Assembly: GCF_900169565.1 (NCBI RefSeq)
Contig: NZ_LT828648.1
Coordinates: 4,020,818-4,084,817, forward strand
DNA: 64,000 nucleotides
Direction: 5' to 3'
Source of the DNA: Nitrospira japonica
GTDB taxonomy: Bacteria; Nitrospirota; Nitrospiria; Nitrospirales; Nitrospiraceae
Below, piece by piece: positions 52,932-60,538 of the stretch. The position numbers were made by a program, and so were the translations under genes. A model generated the notes under the pieces. It saw only the letters and a program-made list of their open reading frames with translations. It was not told the DNA's origin and did not search any database. How positions within the stretch are numbered: the first letter of the stretch is position 1; each line of letters begins with the position of its first letter.

Positions 52932-54818
52932 TCACCGCCGTTCCGGCTCCCAACCCACATGAACGGGACAGGCCTGCCGATGGCCGCCTCCGTTCGACCG
53001 CTTCAATCGATACGCGCGCCCGTTGTCCTTCGGATCGGAATCGTCTGAGGCACTGAAATACAGCTGCGCCCCCCAGATGGAATACCGTCCGTGCCCATGC
53101 TTCCGAATGTCATCATGAAGCGACGCCTTGGGTCCGAGTCTGATATCGTCCTCCCAAAGCTCATACTGTTCGTCGCCGATGCCGGCCGGCAAACCCACGA
53201 CGGCGCAACGGCCGATTTCTCGATGGATGAACTTCAGCGGCACCTCACGGCGAGGTTCTTCTTCCGCGTGATCGACAAGAGGCGGCGCGGACGATTCCCG
53301 CCGCTTCTTCAAACGGTACACGCGCCCGTTTCGTCTGGCGTCCGAATTATCCGACGTGCTGAAATACAGGTTGCGGTCGCCGATGCAATAGGATCCTCCG
53401 CCGTACTCCCTCACATCGTCGTGCAACGCTCGGTTCGGTCCGAGCAACGTCTCGTCCTCCCATAACTCATAGGCCTCCGCGCCGACACCCGGTGGCAGGA
53501 TGGCGAGATGACAATGGCCCGCCTCCCGCTGAATGAGTTCGAGCTTGACGGCATGGTGATCAGGCCAGACGAGCGTCTCATGCGACTTGTAAGTCACGCC
53601 TGGGTCCGGAGATGCCCGGCGGTTATCGTACCCCCCCGGCACATGAAAGCGGATGCAGCCTTCACAATTGGGAAGAGGCAGGAGTCCCGATGCATCCCGG
53701 CGAAGCGATGCGCGAATGCTGGCGTAGTTGTCGCCGAACCACGCATCGGCAAAATCCGTCACCGATGTGGCGTATCCCAGCACGACGTCCTGAGCCCGGC
53801 AACAGGCGCTCATTTGGCCGTCCAGGCCGATCTCGACGTAATAGTTCGGCGCCACGCATATGCGGAGCGGATCGGCTCGATACGCCTCGGGGCTGCGGGG
53901 AAACATCATCCGATGCTGGCCGATCGCGAGTAGCCGCTTGAGATTCCAGTGCAAGCGTGTCCGCGTCGTGTCCATGAATACGCCGCCGCTGTTCAAAGGA
54001 TCCCCGTCCAGGCTGACCTTGATGACATTTCCCGTACGCGTCAGCCAGTCCTGGATCGCAACGGTCGTCGCGTTCAGATCCTCCGGGCTCGGCGCCTCTT
54101 CGAAGGAATTCTGGATGGGGCTGTACCGGTGAAACGCCACCTCTTCAATACCGTGATTCGCCGACCACTGCACGACACGCAGCGCATCAGCGGTCGTCCG
54201 TCGAGTCAGCGTGGGATAGACGCCGACCCGCAGCCGCCCTCTATCCCGTCGGCGCAGGAACTTTACGAGCTGCGGCTCTGCTTTCACCCACTCGCCGCCG
54301 CGCCGCACCTCGTCGAACCGGGGCCCGACGGCGTCCAACGACAGCATGACCTTGCCGCGCTGACGCAGCAACACGTCGATGACCCGATCCGTAAACAGGG
54401 TGCCGTTGGTCTGGACCTTCACGTCGCAGCCGTAGACGCCGATCGTTCCCAACACGGCTTCGATCTGGGGGTGCAGAAGGGGGTCACCCTGGCTGTTCAA
54501 TTCGACTTCCACCATGAACGGGAACAGCGTTTCGGCCACGGCATAGAACACGTCCAGCGGCATGTGGCTGCGGATCACGCCGGTCTCGTCGAGATATTTT
54601 TGGCTTCCGCAGATTTCACAGCGGAGGTTGCACTTGTTCGTCAGGGCGAGATTGCAGAAGACCGGCGGGGGTACGTCCCGGCCGCCGCGGGCGAGGAAAT
54701 AGGCGGACGCCGGATGGCGCCGCCAGAGCATCGTCGCCAGCTTGTCGCTATAGCCTTTCGTGATGAACCGGTTCAGCAGGGCTTCGGTGGCCTCGTCAAC
54801 CGTCCTGGAGAAACTCAT
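52932..54818 (-). CDS. Radical SAM protein with SPASM-like region and two C-terminal SHWG modules
   Basis: The 628-residue protein has the radical SAM cluster motif CNLRCEIC (Cx3Cx2C) in the segment LALTNKCNLRCEICGSQKYL near residues 58-77. VELNSQGDPLLHPQIEAVL and KVQTNGTLFTDRVIDVLL support the fold. A C-terminal SPASM-like cysteine set follows (ICVAPNYYVEIGLDGQMSAC and CEGCIRFH), which may bind auxiliary clusters. Two SHWG modules occupy residues 426-505 and 528-607, joined by a 22-residue linker. The ATG overlaps the stop of the methyltransferase before it (ATGA). No signal peptide is seen, so it works in the cytosol. The reaction is unknown. A longer upstream frame is arginine-rich and was rejected. 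Confidence 0.82.
   Translation of the reverse strand: MSFSRTVDEATEALLNRFITKGYSDKLATMLWRRHPASAYFLARGGRDVPPPVFCNLALTNKCNLRCEICGSQKYLDETGVIRSHMPLDVFYAVAETLFPFMVEVELNSQGDPLLHPQIEAVLGTIGVYGCDVKVQTNGTLFTDRVIDVLLRQRGKVMLSLDAVGPRFDEVRRGGEWVKAEPQLVKFLRRRDRGRLRVGVYPTLTRRTTADALRVVQWSANHGIEEVAFHRYSPIQNSFEEAPSPEDLNATTVAIQDWLTRTGNVIKVSLDGDPLNSGGVFMDTTRTRLHWNLKRLLAIGQHRMMFPRSPEAYRADPLRICVAPNYYVEIGLDGQMSACCRAQDVVLGYATSVTDFADAWFGDNYASIRASLRRDASGLLPLPNCEGCIRFHVPGGYDNRRASPDPGVTYKSHETLVWPDHHAVKLELIQREAGHCHLAILPPGVGAEAYELWEDETLLGPNRALHDDVREYGGGSYCIGDRNLYFSTSDNSDARRNGRVYRLKKRRESSAPPLVDHAEEEPRREVPLKFIHREIGRCAVVGLPAGIGDEQYELWEDDIRLGPKASLHDDIRKHGHGRYSIWGAQLYFSASDDSDPKDNGRAYRLKRSNGGGHRQACPVHVGWEPERR
52998..53237 (-). 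repeat. SHWG module, copy C2 (residues 528-607 of the radical SAM protein)
   Basis: Landmarks in order are FIHREIGRCAVVGLPAG, YELWEDDIRLGPKASLH, DDIRKHGHGRYSIWGAQ and LYFSASDDSDPKDNGRAY. It is a tandem copy of C1, about 60 percent identical by eye, and keeps the SIWG form of the core. Confidence 0.72.
53304..53543 (-). repeat. SHWG module, copy C1 (residues 426-505 of the radical SAM protein)
   Basis: Landmarks in order are LELIQREAGHCHLAILP, YELWEDETLLGPNRALH, DDVREYGGGSYCIGDRN and LYFSTSDNSDARRNGRVY. The core SHWG is changed to CIGD here, so the tryptophan is not strictly required, while LYFSTSDNSD is fully kept. Confidence 0.72.
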
Positions 54819-55951
54819 GACTCTGAGCCGCTCCCCGCGTCGAGATAGATGGAATACCTGCGCCCGTTCGTGTTGGGATCGCTGCGATCGGTCGTCGAGA
54901 AGATGAGACTGTCGCCCCAGTGGGAATACCGGCTTCCGCCGTAGGCTTCGATCTGGCTGTGCGGTGCATGGGCGAACCCCAGAGGCAATCCGTCCTCGCA
55001 GAGCATCAGCCGGGATCGTCTCGGCTCCTCCACCGTATCGGCTTCCGGCAAGTACTGGGGCACGTACGCGATCCATGCCTGGCCGCCTCGATGGACGAAC
55101 GGCGTGTCCAACGCCATCTCCGTGCGCCGGCCGGCGATACCGTCCCAATAATTCGTCGAGCCTTTTTTCCGAAACAGATACTCGCTGTTCGCTTCGCCGG
55201 CCGTGATATTCAGGAGCTCCAAGCCGAGCTGATTCGTGCAGAAGGCTTTCGTCTCGGCGATGCCCGCGAACTCCATCGGCCAGCCGCCCAGCCAATCCTT
55301 CACGTCCGTCCAATACGACATGCCGCGCGACCGCCCGTACTCGCGGATGTACGCCAATGGATTCCGTCCGGCCCGCAATTCGGGAAGAATGGTCGCACGC
55401 AGTGCATAGCGCCATTCCATGTACCGGCGCGCCATCGCTCCGGCGCGGTTATATCGTTGTTTCAACGACAGCCAGTATTCCGGCGTGGGATCGATGAAGA
55501 TGTCGGTCGTATACAGCGCGATACAAAACACGGAATCGGGTTTCATCAGCGAAGAAGCGTTCGCGACCGCCTCCCACATGCTCCCCGTATGGTGAAGGAC
55601 GCCCCAGCTATAGACGACGTCCGCCCGATCCAGCTTGTCCAAGAATGAGCGGTCGAGGACGGAGCCCTGCAAAATCTCCCAGTTGTCCGGCGACCCGGCC
55701 TGCTCGCGGACCATTTGGCTGGTCCGCACCGAATCGGGATCGTAATCGAATCCGATGATACGACTCGCACCGGCCCGGTACGCCGCCAGTGAATGGATTC
55801 CGCTCCCGCAGCCAATGTCCAAAAACGTCTTGCCCCGCAGATCGTCGAGCTTGAGGAAGTCGAGCAGGCACCGGCAAGCGGTGGTGATCCGTTCATCCGT
55901 GACGTGCCGCCGCGCGAACTCCGACCAGTTTTTTCCGAACTCGTAGCGCAT
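54815..55951 (-). CDS. SAM-dependent methyltransferase with C-terminal SHWG module
   Basis: The 378-residue protein has motif I KTFLDIGCGSGIHSLAAY near residues 42-58, then IIGFDYDPDSVRTSQM and DVVYSWGVLHHTGSMWEAV. A helical region follows (about 150-280), and then the SHWG module (residues 285-370, copy D) at the end. The ATG at 55951 was chosen over a longer frame that overlaps the divergent plus-strand gene. The stop overlaps the radical SAM start (ATGA). It is the first minus-strand gene after the plus-strand glycosyltransferase, so a promoter for it is expected in the 154-base gap upstream, though none is clear. Confidence 0.82.
   Translation of the reverse strand: MRYEFGKNWSEFARRHVTDERITTACRCLLDFLKLDDLRGKTFLDIGCGSGIHSLAAYRAGASRIIGFDYDPDSVRTSQMVREQAGSPDNWEILQGSVLDRSFLDKLDRADVVYSWGVLHHTGSMWEAVANASSLMKPDSVFCIALYTTDIFIDPTPEYWLSLKQRYNRAGAMARRYMEWRYALRATILPELRAGRNPLAYIREYGRSRGMSYWTDVKDWLGGWPMEFAGIAETKAFCTNQLGLELLNITAGEANSEYLFRKKGSTNYWDGIAGRRTEMALDTPFVHRGGQAWIAYVPQYLPEADTVEEPRRSRLMLCEDGLPLGFAHAPHSQIEAYGGSRYSHWGDSLIFSTTDRSDPNTNGRRYSIYLDAGSGSES
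54842..55099 (-). repeat. SHWG module, copy D (residues 285-370 of the methyltransferase)
   Basis: Landmarks in order are FVHRGGQAWIAYVPQYLP, RLMLCEDGLPLGFAHAPH, SQIEAYGGSRYSHWGDS and LIFSTTDRSDPNTNGRRY. It is the C-terminal end of its protein, showing that the module can be attached to either end of a catalytic domain. Confidence 0.7.
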
Positions 55952-56105
55952 CTCGTGAATACCCTTGGGGTGCCTTTCACGTTCACACAACCATCCCGAT
56001 CGATGTACTAGGGTCACCCCTAGCTCCACCGGGTGAAGACTTCTTGCTACAAAATTTATCGAGAGCGGACCGCAGACTGGGCGGGACGACCATTTCCATC
56101 GACGG
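55952..56105. promoter_or_regulatory. Divergent intergenic region with perfect inverted repeat
   Basis: These 154 bases separate the only plus-strand gene from the minus-strand operon. A perfect 6-base inverted repeat CTAGGG-TCAC-CCCTAG lies at 56008-56023 and an AT-rich patch (ACAAAATTTATCG) at about 56051-56063. Both genes must start transcription near here, so this is the likely position of two promoters and perhaps an operator. No consensus -35/-10 pair was found on either strand. Confidence 0.4.
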
Positions 56106-57539
56106 ATGACTATGGGCACGTATGCAGCGTGGGTGGCGGCGCAAGCGGGAGCACCGCCGGTTCCTCTGGTGAAACGCCCGTGGCTCCATGGATTTGCCCG
56201 CCGCTGGCACTATGACTCCATCGAACCGTCGGTTCCCGCCGGGATGGCGGCGTTTCTCCGTCGCGTCCGGCCAAACCACTCTTCCCCGTCCGATCCGGGA
56301 AAGCTTCGCGTCCTGCACTGTATCGGGGGGTTGATTCCGGGAGGCGCCGAGCGGCAACTCTGCAACTTCGTCGTCGGCGCACACCGCCGAGGCCTTGAGC
56401 TGCGAGTGCTGACGTTGCGCGAATCCGTCGACGACGACGCGCACTATGCCGACCTGCTGCAGCGGGCCGGTATCCCGCCCTTCGTCGCAGGCGCCAACTT
56501 CAACACCGACTTCGTCCGGAAGCTCCGGGCCAGGCCAGGGACGCTCGAATTGCTCAACCGGCTGCCCGTGTTCTTTCTGCCCTATACGGTCGACATTCTG
56601 GGCGAATTGCTGATCGATCCGCCCGACCTCGTTCATGCCTGGCTGGACCACAATAATATCTGGGCGGGTCTCGCCGCGCTCCTCGCCGGCGTTCCGCACA
56701 TCGTGTTATCGACACGCAACGTGAATCCGAATCATTTCCCCTATCTGGCACATCCCCTCTTCAAACCTTGGTATCAGCTTCTGGCGTCCTTCCCGCACGT
56801 GCAATTCATCAACAATTCTCACCCGGGCGCCGAAGACTATGCGGCGTGGCTGGACCTGAAACCCGAGTGCTTCCGGGTGGTGCACAATGGCGTGGACTTC
56901 GATACCGTGGTCCATCCGAAGCCCGATGCCGTGCAGGCGTTCCGCGACGAGATCCGCCTTCCGTCGGATGCGCCGCTCGTCGCCGGCGTATTCCGGTTGA
57001 GCGAGGAGAAGCAGCCGATGGTCTTCTTCGAAGTCGTGCGGCGCGCCATGAGCCGTGTCCGCAATCTGCACGCCGTGGTGGCGGGGGTGGGGCCTTGCGA
57101 GGGCCAATTACGGGAAGCCATCGCGCAATACGGTCTCGCCGATCGGTTCCGGTTGCTGGGCAGGAGAAAAGACGTGGAAGTCGTCATGGCCGCTGCCACG
57201 GCCGTCCTGCTGACGTCGCGACAGGAAGGCACGCCGAACGTCTTGCTGGAAGCACAATGGCTCGGATGCCCCGTCGTTTCCACGAAAGCCGGCGGCGCCG
57301 CGGATGCCGTCAGTCACGGCCGGACGGGCCTGTTATTTGAGGTGGGAGACCTCGATGGCCTGACCGAAGCCCTGCTGTCGCTCGTGCTCGATCGGAACGG
57401 ACGCGAACGTCTGAGCCAGGCTGCGCCGGGCTTCATCGCCGAACGCTTCGGTCTGGATCGCATGGTGGAAGAGACGCTGGCGGTCTATCGGCAGGCGTTG
57501 CACCCGTACAGTACAGCGGACGTCAAGGGCGTCCGATAA
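56106..57539 (+). CDS. Glycosyltransferase family 4 (only plus-strand gene)
   Basis: The 477-residue GT-B protein has a 65-residue N-terminal extension before LRVLHCIGGLIPGGAERQLC. It continues with DLVHAWLDHNNIWAGLAAL, VVHNGVDFDTVVHPKPDAV, GVFRLSEEKQPMVFFEVV and LLTSRQEGTPNVLLEAQWLG, with CPVVSTKAGGAADAVSHGR as donor site. It is similar in order to the GT4 genes at 35639 and 37005. Its opposite orientation, and the flanking repeats at its 3' side, suggest insertion or inversion inside the locus. It could serve the same polysaccharide, but that is inference from position. Start at the ATG at 56106; an ATG two codons on is possible. Confidence 0.9.
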   Translation: MTMGTYAAWVAAQAGAPPVPLVKRPWLHGFARRWHYDSIEPSVPAGMAAFLRRVRPNHSSPSDPGKLRVLHCIGGLIPGGAERQLCNFVVGAHRRGLELRVLTLRESVDDDAHYADLLQRAGIPPFVAGANFNTDFVRKLRARPGTLELLNRLPVFFLPYTVDILGELLIDPPDLVHAWLDHNNIWAGLAALLAGVPHIVLSTRNVNPNHFPYLAHPLFKPWYQLLASFPHVQFINNSHPGAEDYAAWLDLKPECFRVVHNGVDFDTVVHPKPDAVQAFRDEIRLPSDAPLVAGVFRLSEEKQPMVFFEVVRRAMSRVRNLHAVVAGVGPCEGQLREAIAQYGLADRFRLLGRRKDVEVVMAAATAVLLTSRQEGTPNVLLEAQWLGCPVVSTKAGGAADAVSHGRTGLLFEVGDLDGLTEALLSLVLDRNGRERLSQAAPGFIAERFGLDRMVEETLAVYRQALHPYSTADVKGVR

Positions 57540-57555
57540 GCAGGCCCTTCATCGG

Positions 57556-57589
57556 TTTCGGATTTCGGGTTTTCGAATTTCGGATTTCG
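57556..57589. repeat. TTTCGGATTTCG short repeats, cluster 1 (two copies)
   Basis: The 12-base unit occurs at 57556-57567 and again at 57578-57589, with TTTCGAATTT between. Two more exact copies are at 57682-57693 and 57696-57707. The unit itself is close to a tandem of TTTCG-GA. Function unknown. Confidence 0.7.
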
Positions 57590-57628
57590 ATATTTGGGCT
57601 TTGAAGTTTGGCACTTGACGGGACAGTG

Positions 57629-57663
57629 GGCCAGGCACCGTCGCAGACGACTAGCTCCTGGCC
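57629..57663. repeat. Nested inverted repeat (candidate bidirectional terminator)
   Basis: Outer arms GGCCAGG (57629-57635) and CCTGGCC (57657-57663) pair perfectly over 7 bases. Inside them GTCG (57640-57643) and CGAC (57648-57651) pair across a CAGA loop. The two stems are separated by small internal loops, so the element can fold as one interrupted hairpin in either strand. It lies between convergent genes, in agreement with a terminator or a REP-like structure. Confidence 0.5.
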
Positions 57664-57681
57664 GGCTGTGCCATTCTATTG

Positions 57682-57707
57682 TTTCGGATTTCGACTTTCG
57701 GATTTCG
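57682..57707. repeat. TTTCGGATTTCG short repeats, cluster 2 (two copies)
   Basis: Exact copies of the 12-base unit sit at 57682-57693 and 57696-57707, only 2 bases apart. They lie just before the end of the aminotransferase gene and on the other side of the nested inverted repeat from cluster 1. Confidence 0.7.
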
Positions 57708-57726
57708 ACTTTTTATAATCAGCCGC

Positions 57727-58866
57727 CTATTTCTTATAAAAGCTTCCGATGCCTTCGACGACTTCGGCCTGCTGTTCGGCGGTGAGTTCCGGATAGATCG
57801 GAATCGCGATCGTGTCCTTCGCGGCGCGCTCCGATTCGGGGAAATCGCCTTCCTTGTAGCCCAGATACCGGAAACATTCCTGCAGGTGGAACGGCACCGG
57901 ATAATAGATTTCCGCGCCGATGCCCTTTTGCTTCAAATGAGCGATCAGATCGTCGCGCCGTTCGACCCGCAGCACGAACTGGTTATAGATGTGGTAGTGG
58001 GACTTTCCCGACGCCCGATACACGGCTTCCGGCAGCGTGACGGCACCGCGCTCCGGAAGGCCCGTTTGCCGGAACAGCGTCTCATAGCGTTGCGCGTTTT
58101 CCTGCCGGCGCTTGGTCCATCCGTCGAGATAGTTGAGTTTGACGTTCAGCACAGCGGCTTGAATGGTATCGATGCGGAAGTTCCCCCCGATCAGCTTGTG
58201 ATAGTACTTCGGCTTGCTGCCGTGGACCCGCAGCACTCTGAGCCGCTCGGCGAGATCCGCGTCGTTCGTCACGACCATGCCCGCGTCGCCGAGACAGCCG
58301 AGATTCTTGCTCGGGAAGAACGAGAGGCAGCCGACCGTCCCGATACTGCCGGCGCGGCGGCCGTCCTTGTATTCCGTCCCGATCGCCTGCGCGGCGTCTT
58401 CGATCACCGCCAACTTGCGTCTCCCCGCCAGATCCATGATGGGAGCCATGTCGGCCGACTGCCCGTAGAGATGCACGGGAATGAGCGCCTTGGTCTTGGC
58501 GGTCACCGCCCGCTCGATCTTGTCGGGATGAATGTTGAACGAGCGGGGCTCGATGTCGACGAACACCGGCTTCGCACCGAGCCGCACGACGGCTCCGGCC
58601 GTGGCGAAGAAGGAATAGGGCGTGGTCACGACTTCGTCGCCCGGACCGACGCCCAGCGCCATCAGGGAAATGAGGAGCGCGTCGGTGCCCGACGACACGC
58701 CGATTGCGGCCTTGGCCTGGCAGTAGGACGCGACCCGCTCCTCCAGTTTGGCCACTTCCGGCCCCAGGATAAACGCCTGGCTGCGGACGACCTGCTCCAG
58801 CACCGCCATGATCTCCTTCTGCAGCGGCGCATGATGCGCCGCAAGATCGAGTAATGGAACGCCCAT
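57727..58866 (-). CDS. DegT/DnrJ/EryC1/StrS aminotransferase (WbpE-like)
   Basis: The 379-residue PLP enzyme begins MGVPLLDLAAHHAPLQKEIM. It has GVSSGTDALLISLMALGVG, VVTTPYSFFATAGAVVRLG, VIEDAAQAIGTEYKDG and the Schiff-base lysine region LSFFPSKNLGCLGDAGMVV. It closely resembles WbpE, which aminates UDP-2-acetamido-3-keto-glucuronic acid. Its neighbour, 16 bases upstream in transcription, is a WbpB-WbpD fusion, which strengthens this call. The ATG at 58866 gives the family N-terminus; the longer frame upstream is noise within the fused gene. Confidence 0.9.
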   Translation of the reverse strand: MGVPLLDLAAHHAPLQKEIMAVLEQVVRSQAFILGPEVAKLEERVASYCQAKAAIGVSSGTDALLISLMALGVGPGDEVVTTPYSFFATAGAVVRLGAKPVFVDIEPRSFNIHPDKIERAVTAKTKALIPVHLYGQSADMAPIMDLAGRRKLAVIEDAAQAIGTEYKDGRRAGSIGTVGCLSFFPSKNLGCLGDAGMVVTNDADLAERLRVLRVHGSKPKYYHKLIGGNFRIDTIQAAVLNVKLNYLDGWTKRRQENAQRYETLFRQTGLPERGAVTLPEAVYRASGKSHYHIYNQFVLRVERRDDLIAHLKQKGIGAEIYYPVPFHLQECFRYLGYKEGDFPESERAAKDTIAIPIYPELTAEQQAEVVEGIGSFYKK

Positions 58867-58882
58867 ATGCCTTCCTTCCTGT

Positions 58883-60496
58883 TCAGTGAGCTTGCAGTCC
58901 CTTCGTCCCCTTTGTCCCCTTGCTGAACTTCTTCCCGCAGGTGCGGCAGACGCCCTTGGAGCCCTTGAGCGCGAGTTTGACGCCGCAGGAACACATCCAC
59001 CCCGTGACTCTGGCCGGGTTTCCCCGCACCAGCGCATGATCGGGCACGTCCTTGGTGACGACCGAGCCGGCGCCGATGAGGGCATACCGGCCGATCGTGA
59101 TGCCGCAGAGAATGGTCGCATTGGCCCCGATCGTGGCGCCGCGCTTGACCAGCGTCGGCCGCAGCTCGTCCATGCGCGGAATTTCGCTGCGCGGATTGAA
59201 GACGTTGGTGAAGACCATCGACGGCCCGCAGAAGACGAAATCTTCCAGCGTCACTCCTTCGTACACCGAGACGTTGTTCTGGATCTTCACGCCGTTGCCC
59301 ACCGTCGCCTTGGGCCCCACGACCACGTTCTGGCCGATCTTGCAGTTCTTGCCGATCTTGGATCCCTTGAGGACGTGGGAAAAATGCCAGATGCTCGTCC
59401 CCTCGCCGATGTCCGTCCCTTCGTCGACGCAGGCCGACTCGTGCGCGAAGAACGCCCGTTTCGGCGCGGGCGCCGCGGCCGGTTCAGGTTTGGTCTCGCG
59501 GCTCGCTTCTTTTTCGAGCGCGTCCTGGCAGCGTTGCAGCACCGAGAGAACGCGCAGGCCTTCCTCTCCGTCGGTCCTCGGTTGACGCCGGGTGGCGACG
59601 CAATCGAGAAAGTGCTCGCATTCGGTGCGCAACGGCTCGCTCGTCTCCAGTTCGACAGGACAGGCGTCCGCTTTGTTCGCAACGGGGATTTGGTTCTTCC
59701 AATCGATCGAATGGGGATAGAGCAACAGCTTGTCCTTCTTTTCCATGTCGTCGAACACGGCCATCTTGCGGTCTCCGACGATGACGAGCTTCTGCTCCTT
59801 GAAGGGATGCAGCCAGGACACGAAGATATGGGCCTTCACGCCGCTGGGAAAGGACAGCATGCTGATCGTGACGTCTGCAATGTTTTGGTGAAGGTAATTG
59901 CCCCCTTGCGCCCGGACGCTGTCGGGCACCTCGCTCAGCAACCCCAGTATCACCGAGAGGTCGTGCGGCGCGAAGGACCAGAGGATGTTCTCCTCACGGC
60001 GGATCTTCCCGAGATTCAACCGGTTCGAGTAGACGTATTGGATCCGGCCCAGTTCACCGGCCCGGATCAACTCTTTCAGTTTCAGCACCGCCGGATGGTA
60101 CCAGAGCAAATGGCCGACCATGAGGATGCGCTGCTTCGCCTTCGCCAGATCGACCAACTCGCGGCCGGTGCGGACGTCGAGGCACAGCGGCTTCTCGACG
60201 AACACGTCCTTACCGGCCAGCAGCGCCTCACGCACGAGGTCGGCATGGGTCTCGGCCGGCGTGGCGATCGCCACCGCGCCGATGCTCCGGTCGCCGAGAA
60301 TCTCCGAATAGGCAGTGACCACCTTCCGCGGCGCATAGTCGCGGTTCAGCGCATTCAGCAGCTCCCGGTTGCTGTCGCAGATCGCGTCCAACGCGCCGAC
60401 GGCATGAAAATTCCTCACGAGGTTTTTGCCCCAATACCCGGCTCCCACAACGGCGACGGCGACTCCGGTTTTTCGTTCCGCTGCAGAATCAGTCAT
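58883..60496 (-). CDS. Fused WbpB-like dehydrogenase and WbpD-like N-acetyltransferase with zinc ribbon
   Basis: The 537-residue protein has three parts. Residues about 8-345 are a Gfo/Idh/MocA oxidoreductase ([53 protein letters not shown]), like WbpB that oxidises UDP-GlcNAcA at C3. Residues about 360-500 are a left-handed beta-helix acetyltransferase ([56 protein letters not shown] repeats), like WbpD. The end has [20 protein letters not shown], a four-Cys zinc ribbon. With the WbpE-like gene this covers three steps to UDP-GlcNAc(3NAc)A. ATG at 60496 has GGGAG 8 bases before it. Confidence 0.9.
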   Translation of the reverse strand: MTDSAAERKTGVAVAVVGAGYWGKNLVRNFHAVGALDAICDSNRELLNALNRDYAPRKVVTAYSEILGDRSIGAVAIATPAETHADLVREALLAGKDVFVEKPLCLDVRTGRELVDLAKAKQRILMVGHLLWYHPAVLKLKELIRAGELGRIQYVYSNRLNLGKIRREENILWSFAPHDLSVILGLLSEVPDSVRAQGGNYLHQNIADVTISMLSFPSGVKAHIFVSWLHPFKEQKLVIVGDRKMAVFDDMEKKDKLLLYPHSIDWKNQIPVANKADACPVELETSEPLRTECEHFLDCVATRRQPRTDGEEGLRVLSVLQRCQDALEKEASRETKPEPAAAPAPKRAFFAHESACVDEGTDIGEGTSIWHFSHVLKGSKIGKNCKIGQNVVVGPKATVGNGVKIQNNVSVYEGVTLEDFVFCGPSMVFTNVFNPRSEIPRMDELRPTLVKRGATIGANATILCGITIGRYALIGAGSVVTKDVPDHALVRGNPARVTGWMCSCGVKLALKGSKGVCRTCGKKFSKGTKGTKGLQAH

Positions 60497-60538
60497 GCTG
60501 GTTTCTCCCACGGACGGCGGTGAACGAAGCGATGCGGA

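Larger units (their letters stand above)
57540..57726. other. Convergent intergenic region with repeats and a nested inverted repeat
   Basis: These 187 bases lie between two genes that end towards each other. They contain four copies of TTTCGGATTTCG (see separate entries) around a nested inverted repeat (57629-57663). No gene is seen. It is a natural place for bidirectional transcription termination, but the hairpin is not followed by a T-run of standard length. Confidence 0.45.

Noticed and set aside
52932..55415. Extended radical SAM frame of 827 codons
   Set aside because: The first 199 codons overlap the methyltransferase gene and look like antisense-type noise. The ATG at 54818 with an ATGA overlap is preferred.
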